From positions 124,001-188,000 of the forward strand of contig JAHCVI010000002.1 of the NCBI GenBank assembly GCA_019096155.1: 64,000 nt of DNA, given 5' to 3'. A program made the translations under genes and the position numbers. This document shows, piece after piece, positions 11,623-23,092 of this stretch. Position 1 is the stretch's first letter. Each line of letters starts with the position of its first letter. Source of the DNA: Staphylotrichum longicolle. Its lineage: Eukaryota; Ascomycota; Sordariomycetes; Sordariales; Chaetomiaceae. The notes below the pieces were generated by a model. The model was given only the letters and a program-made list of their open reading frames with translations, was not told the DNA's origin and made no database searches.

Positions 11623-13133
11623 ATGATGGGTAAGTGCATCGCATCATTCATACTCGACCCTTGCTCACATTCTTTACCTAACAGGTCCCAGACGCCGCAC
11701 CCTCTATCTACTCCTCACCTTTCCTTTGTTCGTTGCCGCCATTCAGACACAATGTCCCTGGGGTTCCATCAGCCCACTCTTGCAGTCACTGAGAAAGTGT
11801 GCCGCTCCTGTTGACGATGACATCGAGCCGAGTCAGGAAACTCCTTGGACCCATGAGCCCTCCTGCGTCGTCCCCGACTCTCTTGAGTCACCCGAGAAGT
11901 TCTGCATCTACTCTTCCTCAGCTTTCAATGACGGTAGCGGTGTCAGTCTTATCGCAAGACCCGAAACAGCCGCCAGTGTCGCAGGTGCCATCCTCGATCC
12001 TCTCCCAGCATGGCGCGCTCGCCGTCATCTTGCCCGCCGGGGCAAACTTGACACTAACATCTACGACCTACCGTATACCGTGGTGCCAATCCCTGGCAAA
12101 GGGCTGGGCGTCGTGGCAACTAGGCGTATCCCACAGTTCGAAACCATCATGACCAGCTTTCCGGCCATCATTGCCGACAATGAGTTTTTCCCAGCAAAAG
12201 AAGGTCAGGGGTTGCCTAAGCATGATCAATTGTTCCAGAAGGCGCTCGATCAGTTGACAGATAAGCAACGTCTCTTGACTTTGGCGAGAAGCGAGAGAGA
12301 GGATGTTCATGTCGTCGACGATGTGATTCGGACCAATGCGTTTGGCATCACGGTGGATGGTCGGGATCTGAAGGCCCTCTATCCAGAAATTGCGGTTTGA
12401 AGTCCTCTCCGTCTCATTAGTAGTGACATTGAGCTGACTGATGAGAATGGCCCAAACAGAGGTTGAATCACGCGTGTGATCCAAAGTGAGCAGAGATCGC
12501 CATACAACCGGCGAGCACCTCAAGGTCGGGGACTAACCTATTCTAGCGCCTACAGTCGGTTCACCAAGAAGGACCTCGCCATGTCAGCCGTGGCGACAAG
12601 GGACATTGAGCCCGGAGAGGAGATCACGATAAGCTGTAAGACCTGATCCCCGTGCTGTCAGGTTTTTCAAACTTGTTTCATATGTTGTTCTGACAACACC
12701 TCGAGATATATCCCTGGGGATGCCAACCGCCCAGCGGGCCCGAACCATCACCAACTGGGGCTTCAACTGCACGTGCGAGCTGTGCTCGGCGCCACCCGAA
12801 GCACGCGAAGCATCAGACGAACGACGGGAACGCCTAGTCGAGGTCTACTACGCGATGCAGGATGAATCGACCAGCTACAACGCCCTTATCGAACTGACGC
12901 GCGAGTTTATCAAGCTGGCTCAGGTTGAGCGGCTGGTGGCAAAGGTCGGAGAGTACTATCAGGCGTTTATGCGAATCTACTACGGAGTTGGCGATGCCGA
13001 GACCGCTCGGAAGTACGGCCAGGCTGCGCTCCAGTTTGCAGAGATTTTCTCGGACCCAGAGGGTGGGTTCTGCGCCGGTATCAGGCGTGACTTGAAGCAG
13101 CTAGACAGAGAGCTGTCTGGGAAGACGAGCTAG
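11623..13133 (+). CDS. SET-domain protein with N-terminal signal peptide
   Basis: Putative protein lysine methyltransferase-like protein. Five exons (11623-11629, 11685-12394, 12460-12485, 12547-12635, 12706-13133) sum to 419 codons plus stop. The first exon is only 7 nt (ATG ATG G); splicing it on gives MMGPRRRTLYLLLTFPLFVA, a typical signal peptide, so the product probably enters the ER. The SET core begins near YTVVPIPGKGLGVVATR. It continues with the catalytic-type RLNHACDPNA, split over exons 3-4, and ends with GEEITISYISLGMPTAQR. A post-SET-like cysteine cluster follows (CTCELC), then a helical tail. The donor after exon 2 is GTTTGA, weaker than usual, but phase and product support it. 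SET proteins with signal peptides are, as I recall, seen in several filamentous fungi, with unclear substrates. Starting at 11626 (second ATG) would not change the picture. Confidence 0.85.
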
Positions 13134-16100
13134 GGGTAGTGTGTAGGCAGATTCAAGGCGTGAAGAGAAACCGTGGTCGCTGTCTCCACGGGAAGATGGA
13201 CTACACGAGAGGAAGCAAGCACTTTAGAAACTGCCAAAATCTACCAAACACTAGATGTGAACGTCCAAACTCAAACACCTCTGGAACCGCTGGTCAAGCT
13301 ACTCCGGTCCCTGGGTGCAAATTTCAGTCTCACACCGCCAAACGGCAAAAGAAGACAGCTCACCTCAAACACTTTGCTTTCTTTAAAGAGCGAGTGAGTT
13401 GGCAATCAGGGCGTATTGCGCAATGCGCGGCCCAGCTGAGCAAATCCAGTTCTGCTCTCTGTTCCTCGACACAGAATGCCGCTGCAATCTTGCGGGCAAG
13501 ACCGCTTGTCGCACAGAAGACGGATCTGAGCTGGCGGCTGAAGCGAGCTGGACTAACATTCAAGTCCCCATTATAAGGCGCGGTTCGGGTTGCCTTCGAG
13601 AACTGGTGGCAGTTCCAGACCCCAGACAATAAAGCACAATAGCCCAGGCGGTGGGCTCCCAGCGCCCAGGGTCCCGCTCTGGACACGACAGACGGCCCGC
13701 CAAAGGAGCAGCGGTCCCTCCAGGGCATTCCCGACCCAATATCGCCGGATTCTGTTGGCTCACGAATAGGAGTCTGTCCCGAATGTAACCCATTTAACCG
13801 ACGGTACATTCAGCCCGTGAATGCAGATTGAACAGTTGGTCCCAAAGGAGGACGCGGCTCGGGAAGGCTCCCCTCTTTCATCGCTTCTCGCTGCAACCCT
13901 TATCTATCCATTGTGCTGGGGAAATCCGACTCCCAGGTTTCGCAACGGTATCGGAGACTCGGTTATTGGACTGCGACCCGACGTTCACAAGGATGACGGC
14001 GGGCCAGGTTAATTCCACCCAAGGTGAGACGACATGGAAGCATTCAGAGCTGAAAGAAAATCCCTTATTGAAAAAGCTGGGCAGACTGCAGCAGAACTAA
14101 CCGCTAAATAGTTATGTGTCAGCTTAAAACAATCCGGCACTCACCTGCAGAGGGCCATGTGAAGAAGACAGGTGGCTGCAGTACCAAGGCCCTTGCTCAC
14201 AGCCACCACGAGGGACCAAGCCCTTGGCCACGCCAATGCTGCACAGAACACTTGCCTCGAAACACCAAACCGACCTCGCCCTCGATGCCAAGCGGGTGAG
14301 AGGAACGCAACACAGGTCTTTGGATCTTGCATCCTCAGCTCCCACGGAGCATCGGGCACGGCAGTTGGCCATGTGGCCAGCACGAGGGAGCCAAGCACTT
14401 TGATCCTTGGTGGTGTTCGACCCAGAGTCCCAGAATCAACGCAGCAGCAGAGTCAGATGATGTCCTCCTGCACATATCTGGCGACCGGTTCGACATGGAT
14501 CCGACATGTCACAGCCGCGGTAAACATGGGAGACGGACATCGGGCATGGGATTCTTGTTGACCGCTCGCCTTTGGTCCGACCGACATCTTGAAGTTGCAT
14601 ACGGGACTCCGTCCCGACGCGACATCGCCTCCAGCACTTTGGGATCGTCGACGGAGGACCTGCCTTTCCTGGCGCTGGGCGCGCGTGGGACACAACACCA
14701 GGCCAGCTCCCTCGCGTCGGCAGTCACAGTGGTGCCATCATAGATGGGTGCGTGCCATGGCCTGCCCAGCCTGCCATGGCCTTCGGGCGGGCGGATCATC
14801 GCCTCACGGCCGCGCTTTGCCAACACGAGCAAGGCGGGAAGCAACCAGGCGGGCAAGCTGACTGCACGTCAAGGCCGTCGTTTTGGCTTGGCTTTGGACA
14901 CAGATTGGTGGCTGGCTGGCGGGAAGCGGGCGGCGGACGGCGGGTGGATTGTGGGTGGTGGGCTGGCGGCTGCGGTCCCGGTTCAGGTCCAGCGACAAGA
15001 AACGAGATCCACGGACGAGCGAGGCTCGGCGGTCTGGGCACTGCGAGGGATGGTGGAGGGTTTGAGGCAAGCCAACGGGCGCCAAGATCCTGCAGACCCC
15101 GGACTGCGTCAGGGAGCAGCGTCCAACGGTACGATCCCACCGAGAACTGGAACGAGAAACGCCAGGCCCCGGGCCAAAACAGATGAGGAGATGGGCATCT
15201 GGCGCATTAGCGTGGGCGATGGTTTGGCGCTGTCGAATGCCGTCACTGGCCCAACACCGCCTCCAAGACCCCGGGGGAAGGGAGGAGGCCTTGGATACGG
15301 GAAACGAACGAAATGGGGAAAGGTGAGGGTTGGAAAATGGCACCATCAACAAGCTTCCATGATGAGCTGGGGAATATGGTGGAGCAGACTGGCAGACGGC
15401 TCGGATTAGGGTCGAGTTTGTTTGAGGGGTCAGGGCCCAGAACCCTCTCGGTTCCGCTTTTGTCCTGGGGAAAATGCGGGCTTGGCCGTTTGGGGAAGTG
15501 GATATGGCTTTCCCCAGCTTGCGCCATCCATTGCACCACACAACAGGCTCAACAGCACGACCGAAGGAACGAGGAAGCACCCAGCAACGAGCTGGAGATG
15601 AGTGAGATTGGGTGGGTGAGATGGGCGAGATGAGATCCCCTCCCCGCCTGGGCCGTCTGGGGAAGTGGAAACTGCGGGCCGTGTCCAGTTGGCTCGAGGC
15701 AGCTGCCAGTCGCACCACTGCAGTCATGTGCAATGATTCGCATGTTTGCGCCAGGAAGGAACCCCGTTATCTCGTGTTGCACACGCAGCTGCCCACAGCC
15801 TGCTTCCCACCTGCCTCAATTTGCGATTCTGACGCGTACATCCACGCCCAACCAGACTCGCACCCAAATCTGAGAATCAATACCTTTGCCTTAATCAATG
15901 CAGGGAACAATAGCAGACCAACAACAGCCCTCGGTTGGCACCGCGAAATGCATGGCTTGGGGTCCCTGTGTGTCTGCGGCGTGCGCCAACTCTCATCAAA
16001 CAGAACGTCGACGTTTCACCGGTGCTAATCTTGAATTTTGATTTTTTTTCAGGTCCTCGTCCGTGCCCCAACGCGTCAGGAACGCCTCAGCGAGCTAACA

Positions 16101-17779
16101 CCGCCATCCGATCTCGATCGTATCATTCCAGAAACAATGATTCACCCCTCCCTTTCCCCTCCCCCCTTTCAGCCTCCAGCTCCCTTGGTCCGCCCGTCCA
16201 CTCACTAACCCTCCCCTCTCCCTCCTCCTCTGCGCCGTGACATGTTCGGACTGGCGCCTGCGATGTGGCTGCCGCCTGGCACGTGTCGAGCTGCGTTCGG
16301 GCATCTTCACCTGCGTTAGGGGCGCTTGGTGGAACATGGGCGGAACGTGGGAATCGAGGTGCGATGGCGGCTGCCGGAGGATTCCAGCGGAGGTGCCGGC
16401 GCCTTCCCCCTTCAGATGTCCCCGACGACGCCACCATTCATGCCCAGGCCGTCAACTGCTGGCTGGGAATTTATCCATCTGCCCGAAAGCTTCACCCGGC
16501 GCGCCGTTGGTGGCAGCCACGTGCGGGGATGAGATTTTGGCTTTGCTTGGCCCTCATCCCTCGGTGCTTGGGCTGTCTGGGCGTTCTGGGCATCCTCGGC
16601 GTGTGCTGGGCATGCTGGGCGTGCTGGGCATCGTGGAGGATGGCCGCCGAGATAACAAGACGTTCGCGAGCTGCCCAATGGCGGGGCTAAACGCAGGCCA
16701 AGCCGGACTCGTTGCACAGATCCGGGCTGCTGGCGGCCCCAGTTGCCTGCCCGCTCACTGGCTGCTCGGTCCAGACCTGCGTCGAATCTTGCAATCTCGC
16801 AAAAGACCTGGCACCCCCGAAAGAGAGCCCTGTCGCCAAGCATCTTGGCATGCGCTGGTGGATTGGTGGACCATGGGCGACGGGGAGGGCGCCCCCTTGC
16901 CCATCGGCCCGTCCTGGACACGTCCGTTAATGGACCCCTTCTCTGCCTGTATGCCTGCCAGAACACCGGAGCCAACAGCCACAGATGCATACAGCGTCGT
17001 TTCTCGAGCCAGGCAGGAGCCTTCTTGGCAGCTTATCGCAGACCGTTTGCAGAAAACTCCGGACAACAGGCCGCATGCTGGCGGCAGCTGCGCCGCCCGG
17101 CCGATCCCCTGTGTGAGCCTCGGAAGCAGCCAGAAACAAGCCTGGGCCGCTTGTGTTCCCCGACGGGACGGGGGGGAGGAGACTAACGTTAACTCGTTCA
17201 ACCTCACTGGTCTGAGATGGCTGAGACATGGCCGCTCGTCGTTCGTTGGGGACAAGCTGAGCTCGCGCCATCAGTCCATTTTTCGGGTGTGAAGCCCCCC
17301 GCGTGAGTTGGTTTGGCACATCTTCGATCCACTCCGCCTGTCCGTCAAGCTGGGGTTGCCCCGTGAGGTCGACGACGGGCGGATGGGGACCCTGGGGTAG
17401 TGGACCCGCGTCCCATACCCTTGCTGACAAGCCAGGGATCTGCATGGTAATTGCCAGATGATGCGACCCATTGTCCGTTGTGGGACGCTCACTGCATCGT
17501 GACCGTCCTGCCCGTGTCTCTCCCACTTGGCGTTGGCGGCAGAGGAGTGCCAGTCGTTGGAGGTATAAGACGGGGATCCCGTCTCTCCTGCTCTGCCGAT
17601 CGACCTCCTCTCCCGCTCAAGGCACCGGTCCATCTGCCCAACACAACCCCACCGTGAAGATCCGCAAGGTTTGTTAGCCGCCTCGACATCCACGAGCCGG
17701 GTCCCCCGCGTCTTATACAAGCTCGGCGCCGTCTCACTGCCTCGTCTCGCTTTGATAAAAACACCACCTGCCCCTTGCT
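13134..17779. other. Long GC-rich region without a recognisable gene
   Basis: This 4.6-kb gap holds many open frames on both strands, up to about 350 codons (16237-17292 plus; 14804-15733 minus), but none shows a domain, a plausible amino-acid profile or family motifs. A strong 3' splice-site-like signal (branch-like GCTAAT, T-rich run, CAG) lies at 16023-16053. CT-rich tracts at 16138-16235 resemble fungal promoter or leader sequence. The stretch 16570-16632 is a loose tandem repeat built on CTGGGC. It probably contains the promoter and a long leader of the transporter at 17780, or an unannotated non-coding transcript. Confidence 0.4.
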
Positions 17780-19567
17780 ATGGGTAACCCCGCCGAAGTA
17801 GCGGCACACGATGTGCCAACCACCGAGTCCGACAGCGTCTCCAACGAGAAGGTTGTCAACAAGCCAGCCCATATCGACGACGTCAATGTCGAGAGCGCCG
17901 GCTGGGACGAGAGCTCAACCAAGAAGCTCATCCGCAAGGTGGATCTCACCCTGATCCCCTTCCTGGCCCTCCTCTATCTGCTCTCCTTCCTCGACCGCAC
18001 CAACATCGGCAATGCCCGTCTGGACACGCTCGAGAAGGATCTCGGCCTGGTGTCGGCCAAGCTCCAGTACAACGATGCGCTCGCCATCTTCTTCCCCTTC
18101 TACGTCGCCGCCGAGATCCCCTCCAACATGGCCATGAAGCGCTTCCGGCCGTCCATCTGGATCCCCAGCATCATGGTTGTCTGGGCCATCTGCACCACTC
18201 TGATGGGTATCGTCCACAACTATGCGGGCTTGATGGCGTGCCGCTCTGCTCTGGGTATTGCTGAGGGCGGTCTGTTCCCCGGCATCACCTACTAGTACGT
18301 TCCTCCTTGCGCCCCCGGGTCTCGGCCCCTCGCACGTCTCGAGAGATGGAGAGTAACTAACACCTTTCACAGCATCACCATGTGGTACCGTCGCCACGAG
18401 TGCGGCCTGCGCATGGCTATCTTCTTCTCCGCCGCCACCGCGGCCGGCGCCTTCGGCGGTCTTCTCGCCCGCGGCATCATGGAGATGAGAGGAACCGCTG
18501 GCCTCTCCGGTTGGCAGTGGATCTTCATCCTGGTTAGTCCAAATCCGTGCTGTTTATTGCCCTTTCTGGCTGTGTTGGTTCCCAAGACAGCGCTCATTGG
18601 CTCCCCATCTCACCCACCGCTCTAAGGCATTAATGGCTGACAATGCCGGAACAGGAGGGCATTCTGACCTTTGTGGTCGCCGTGATCGCGTACTTTGTGA
18701 TGCAGGACTATCCGGCGACGGCCAAGTTCCTTGCGCAGGAGGAGCGTGATGAGATCCAGGCCCGCCTCAAGCGCGACCGCTCCTCGCTCGCCGACGAGTT
18801 CGACATCAAGTACTTCTGGGCGGCCCTCAAGGACTGGAAGATCTGGGTCCACATGTTCATCACCATCGGCGTCTACACCGGCCTGTACTCGTACTCGCTC
18901 TTCCTGCCCACCATCATCAACGATCTGGGCACCGTCAGCACCCCGGAGATGGCGCAGCTGATGACGGTTCCGCCCTACGTCGTGGCTTGCATCTTTTGCG
19001 TCACCGCCGGCTGGTACGCTGACAAGTTGGGCCAGCGTGGCATTTTCATGATTGGTTTCATGGTTATCGCGTAAGTGTTGATTCTTTGGTAGACAGCCAC
19101 ACAGCCGTGAGACGGAACTAACCGGTTTTACCCGCAGTATCATCGGTCTCATCCTGCTCATGGCCAGCACCTCGGGCGCCGTGCGCTACGTCGGCTGCTT
19201 CTTCCTGGCCACGGGCATCTACCCCAACGTTCCTCAGGGTGTCGCGTGGAACGGCAACAACATTGGCGGCTCCCTCAAGCGCGGTGTCGGCATCGCCATG
19301 CACGTCGGCTTCGGCAACCTCGGCGGCACCATCTCAGCCTACCTCTTCCTCGCCAAGGACAAGCCGCGGTACATGCCCGGCTTCAGCACCCTGCTCGCCT
19401 GCCAGTCCATGGCCCTGATCCTCTCCGTCTTCATGACCATCTACCTGCGCCGCGAGAACGCCCGCCGCGACCGCGAGTACAAGCCGCCGAGCGAGTACAC
19501 CGAGGCCGAGAAGCTGGCCGAGCGCGAGAAGGGCGACCTCGCCACCTTCTTCCGGTACACGGTCTGA
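17780..19567 (+). CDS. MFS transporter, anion:cation symporter family (TNA1/Dal5-like)
   Basis: Plasma-membrane permease for a small organic anion such as nicotinate, allantoate or pantothenate; the exact substrate is not readable. Four exons (17780-18294, 18373-18532, 18655-19070, 19138-19567) sum to 506 codons plus stop, the usual length. The N-terminal 55 residues are hydrophilic, followed by KVDLTLIPFLALLYLLSFLD and RTNIGNAR, the hallmark of the first helix and loop in this family. YYITMWYRRHE spans the first splice junction and AWNGNNIGGSLKRG marks the second half. About 12 membrane segments are expected. The C-terminal tail is charged and cytosolic. A very long non-coding stretch precedes it. 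Neighbouring genes give no pathway context. Confidence 0.93.
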
Positions 19568-21105
19568 GGGAACTTTGTGTGCATTGGGTGGACTTCGAGT
19601 TATAAAAAATCATGTAATAGCCGGAGTCATGATGCCATGTTCCAGTCTTGGGAGGACGTGAGCCATACTCCCTGTTTGTAGTTTCTTGTTTATCCTGCTC
19701 AGCTCAGCGACTGGCATCAGTGTAGAGGGCCGTGGGCCGAATAGAGCACCTGATTGAGTACACCTTGTCGCATTTTGTCACATGCCAAATGAGTCTTTCT
19801 TCGAAGTGTTGCATTGCTTAAGCGACTCACGGATCGCAATCAGTGGTGACTTTGTTCAACGTCTGGTGGGTCGGCGATGCAAGAATCAGACGAGTTGGTT
19901 GATCCTCGGCTCTCAACGTGCAATCTTCACATGGGACCGGCCGTGAGCCCATCTCCTTCCTCCCGCTCGCCGCATTGACTCCAGGGACTCGAACTTGTCT
20001 CACAACATCCGACTAAGGTACTCTTATGAAGCAAATCAAAACTTTGGGAGCACAAGAAGACGGTGAGACGAAGTACTGGGTTCATCTGAGCCCTAATTAG
20101 ACAGCATGTCGATTAAGATCCAGTCTGTTTTCGATTATCACTGTTCTCTTTGATTTTCAAACTTTTGATTTGTTGCGGGAGAGACCTGCCTGCCAATGTG
20201 GGCGATTCCCCAAAGACTATGCAGAGAGACGTCATATTGTTCAGGGACAAGGACAAGAGATTCGCTCAGGGGTAAGCCCCTGGTGCATCTTTGGGCAAAG
20301 CTATCGCGTGACCTGGTTTTAGGGTGGTGCTTAGGTACTCAGATAACTGGACACTTTGTCCTAAGAGCCCAAAAGGGAAGAAAGAATGAAGAAAAAAACA
20401 TGAAGACAAGAGAGTGAGAGAATGACAGAAAGACAGCAGATGATATAGCTTACCAAAGCTCTGTACCTCTGTCAGATTTTCGGTTGAACGGCACGCAGGC
20501 GTGTTGACCAGAAGTATGTCTTTGAGCAGTATCATGGCTTTATATCTAGGTATTCATTACTAACTTGACCGTCCATTGATGCGATCGACAGCGGAACTGC
20601 GGGAGGTTTGGTTGTCATCCCGATCCCAGACCCAATCGGATATGTGTGCAATCTAAAAGCACCCCTTTCAAGCTAGACCCCAAGAAGAATGTGTATCATT
20701 TTGAGCCCCCGTCACGCAAGTCGGATACTAGTTGGAGGACATGTCGTCCGACATCCGCATCTGTGCTCCGCTAGCCACATGCGATTGTCCCTGAAACAGA
20801 TCAATGGTGCTATTTCCTAACGGAGTTCAAGACGAACGGAGGGACAGCTTCCAGATACACACTCCTACGCAGTACCGGTGGAGCCCAGTGGTCATTATGC
20901 ACGTAGCTTCTGCAAGTGCCAGGTCACTCCACGCTGAAAATGTGTAGCTGCCTAAGTATTTCTGCATTGTGCTTTTAGGTTCCTCTCCATAAAGACAACC
21001 CTAGTATTTACAAGGATTTTGTCGAACTGTGTACAGGAACATTCTGGGGGTCCCCATCGACCTGTTCGTGGCTCATGGCTGCTGGAATGCCAGGTCCATC
21101 CCGAA
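19568..21105. other. AT-richer intergenic region
   Basis: No supportable gene. Base composition is clearly more AT-rich than the flanking coding regions, especially 20000-20700. Open frames are short and have no motif. It lies between the 3' ends of the transporter and of the secreted cysteine-rich gene. Confidence 0.5.
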
Positions 21106-21576
21106 TCAGACGCAGATGCCACCGCAGTCGGCGCCACCGTTCAGGGGGTCGCAGTCGTCCCTCGGGTCATCGACACACTTCTTGCCGTCCTTGCAAGGGA
21201 TGCCGGCAAAGCCGCCGCAGAAGACAGGCTTGACGCAGATGCCGGGCATGTCGCAGGCCATGCCGCAGCCGCCGCGGTAGGGGTCGTCCACGCAGATCTC
21301 GCCCTCGGGGCAGTCGACGGGCTTGATGCGGAAGCCGCCGCAGGAGGCGTAGGTGGGCTTGGGCGGGCTCGCGGTCGTCTTGGAGGTGACGAGGGTGGTG
21401 GGCGCGGGCACGCAGTAGCCCAGGCAGTTCTCGCCGCGGTCGCAGCTCGGGTCGACCTTCTGGCAGACGTCGCCCTTGGGGCAGGGGGCGATCTTGAAGC
21501 CGCAGGGCCGCTTGTCGGCGGTGGCCAGAGTGATGGCTCCCACGAGGGAGAGGACAGCAAGGGAGAGGTAACGCAT
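21106..21576 (-). CDS. Secreted cysteine-rich protein with three six-cysteine repeats
   Basis: Small secreted protein of 156 residues in one exon. An N-terminal signal peptide (about residues 1-20, hydrophobic core LSLAVLSLVGAITLA) is followed by three repeats of about 31-37 residues, each with six cysteines. The second and third open with CGGF and share C-x(6 or 7)-E/K-x-C-V-DDP spacing; the third ends NGGADCGGIC. A Thr/Ser/Pro linker (TTLVTSKTTASPPKP) joins repeats 1 and 2. Eighteen cysteines suggest a disulfide-rich extracellular fold such as a binding module, protease-inhibitor-like protein or effector. I do not recognise the precise family and assign no activity. It is read toward the transporter gene. 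Confidence 0.85.
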   Translation of the reverse strand: MRYLSLAVLSLVGAITLATADKRPCGFKIAPCPKGDVCQKVDPSCDRGENCLGYCVPAPTTLVTSKTTASPPKPTYASCGGFRIKPVDCPEGEICVDDPYRGGCGMACDMPGICVKPVFCGGFAGIPCKDGKKCVDDPRDDCDPLNGGADCGGICV

Positions 21577-23092
21577 GGTGGCGGTTGGCGTGTGGCAGAG
21601 ATACTTTCGCGGGTTTGCGCGCTCTGTTTTGGCGTTGAACGACTGCCAGATAGATGGTAATTAAAGTCCTCCCGCGGCGGGCAACGTCACTAATTTGTAT
21701 TCAAATTCCAGCCCAGGGGTCCAGGCCAGCTGGTAGCACTGGCCAACGGTGAGTGATATGGCAGCCATCCGATTTCTCGTGTTTGGCTCGGCTGAAATGG
21801 AGGGGGCGAGGGTGTGGTGTGTTCAGGGACATTGTTCATTCCTTGGGTGCTACGATAGGACTTGGGAAGAGTGTGATCTGCTCACAAAGTTTCCCAGGCC
21901 AAGCCGGAGTTTCTCCCCGTCCACGTTTTTGGCACGCTGTCCTTTATCCTATTTTTAGGCGATGACACGCACCTACGCAGAGCAGATCGAGTATTATTCG
22001 CGAACCGGCCCGCCCAAGGCCAATCGAGGGTTGCCGGGTCCCCTGTCCCTTGCAGCACCCTCAGCGGACCGAGACAGTTCCCCGGATCTTCATATCCCGC
22101 CCTCCCCCCGGCTGCCCGTTGCGGTGTGAGTTGTCGACGAGAAGAAGGGTTGCGACCGACTTCGCAGTGTTTACTCAAACGAGTGGCAGTTGAAAATTTT
22201 GTGCGCCAAATGCTACGTTGATGGGCTTAGAGAGGCAACGGTTATGAGATTCCGACTGTTCGACTTTTGCCAACCTTGCGATCGCAATGGTGGCTTTCAA
22301 CTGGAAGAGACAGTTCAGGGTGGATTTGAGATTTTGCGACTTCTTCTCCCATCAATCTGCCGGCCTGTTGAGTTGCACTTGACACGGCGAGATTCAAGTT
22401 CCGCTTACGCTGTGCCCTCCCTGGAGGGTCGGTGTTGTGATGTTGCAATCGGATCGATCGATGTTGTCAAGGGTCAGGGCAGTGTTGAAGAGAATCCATG
22501 ATGGAGGTTTGCTTATTCGAGTCGATGCAGAGCTTCGGGATCTGCACCACAGCCCTCCTATGACTCAACCATGAACAATACCCAGTAACCGCCTAGGTCT
22601 TCCTCCAATTTGCAATGGTAAACACATTAGTAGGGTAATGATGCATTCATTCAGCAAGGGTTTCTGTTGTCTTGGGACACAGAATCCGGACTTTACCAGG
22701 GTTGAGCTTTAACCACAAAACCTTTGCCCCGGTTCTGCGCCCGTGCCTCGAATTCGCAACCAGGCGTGAGACTTTCTGACACAGCAGACTCGATGGGTTC
22801 AGATGAAGGACTGATCCCAGTGGCCCGGCCCGTGGGGTCTGCTGTTTGTTCCAGAACCCTACTGCGCCCCGCATTGCGTCATTTTCTTCCTCTTGCACCA
22901 TTCAGACCAACACGAGTCCCTTTCTCTGCGAGTGGTGGTTTGCTCATCTGACTCGCTTCAACCCTGTTCAACCTTCTGCAGGTTCAGCGCCCTCGCGGCC
23001 TCGCCTGTCACATTCGCCGGAATCGAAGCCCGAGATCGGCACACCCACACAGCTAAACACACAAGACTCAGACTCGAGGACCCACCGACACC
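21577..23092. other. Intergenic region between divergent genes
   Basis: No convincing coding frame. It should hold the promoters of the secreted cysteine-rich gene (minus) and the binding-protein gene (plus). An open frame at 22190-22501 has no motif and is not called. The 200 bases before 23093 are rich in CT, as in many fungal leaders. Confidence 0.5.

Noticed and set aside
14804..15733. 309-codon minus-strand open frame
   Set aside because: High GC keeps frames open here. The product is rich in Ser/Arg/Pro without any motif, and overlapping frames on the other strand are equally open.
16237..17292. 351-codon plus-strand open frame
   Set aside because: It starts at a non-ATG codon, has erratic Cys/Trp/Arg content and no motif.
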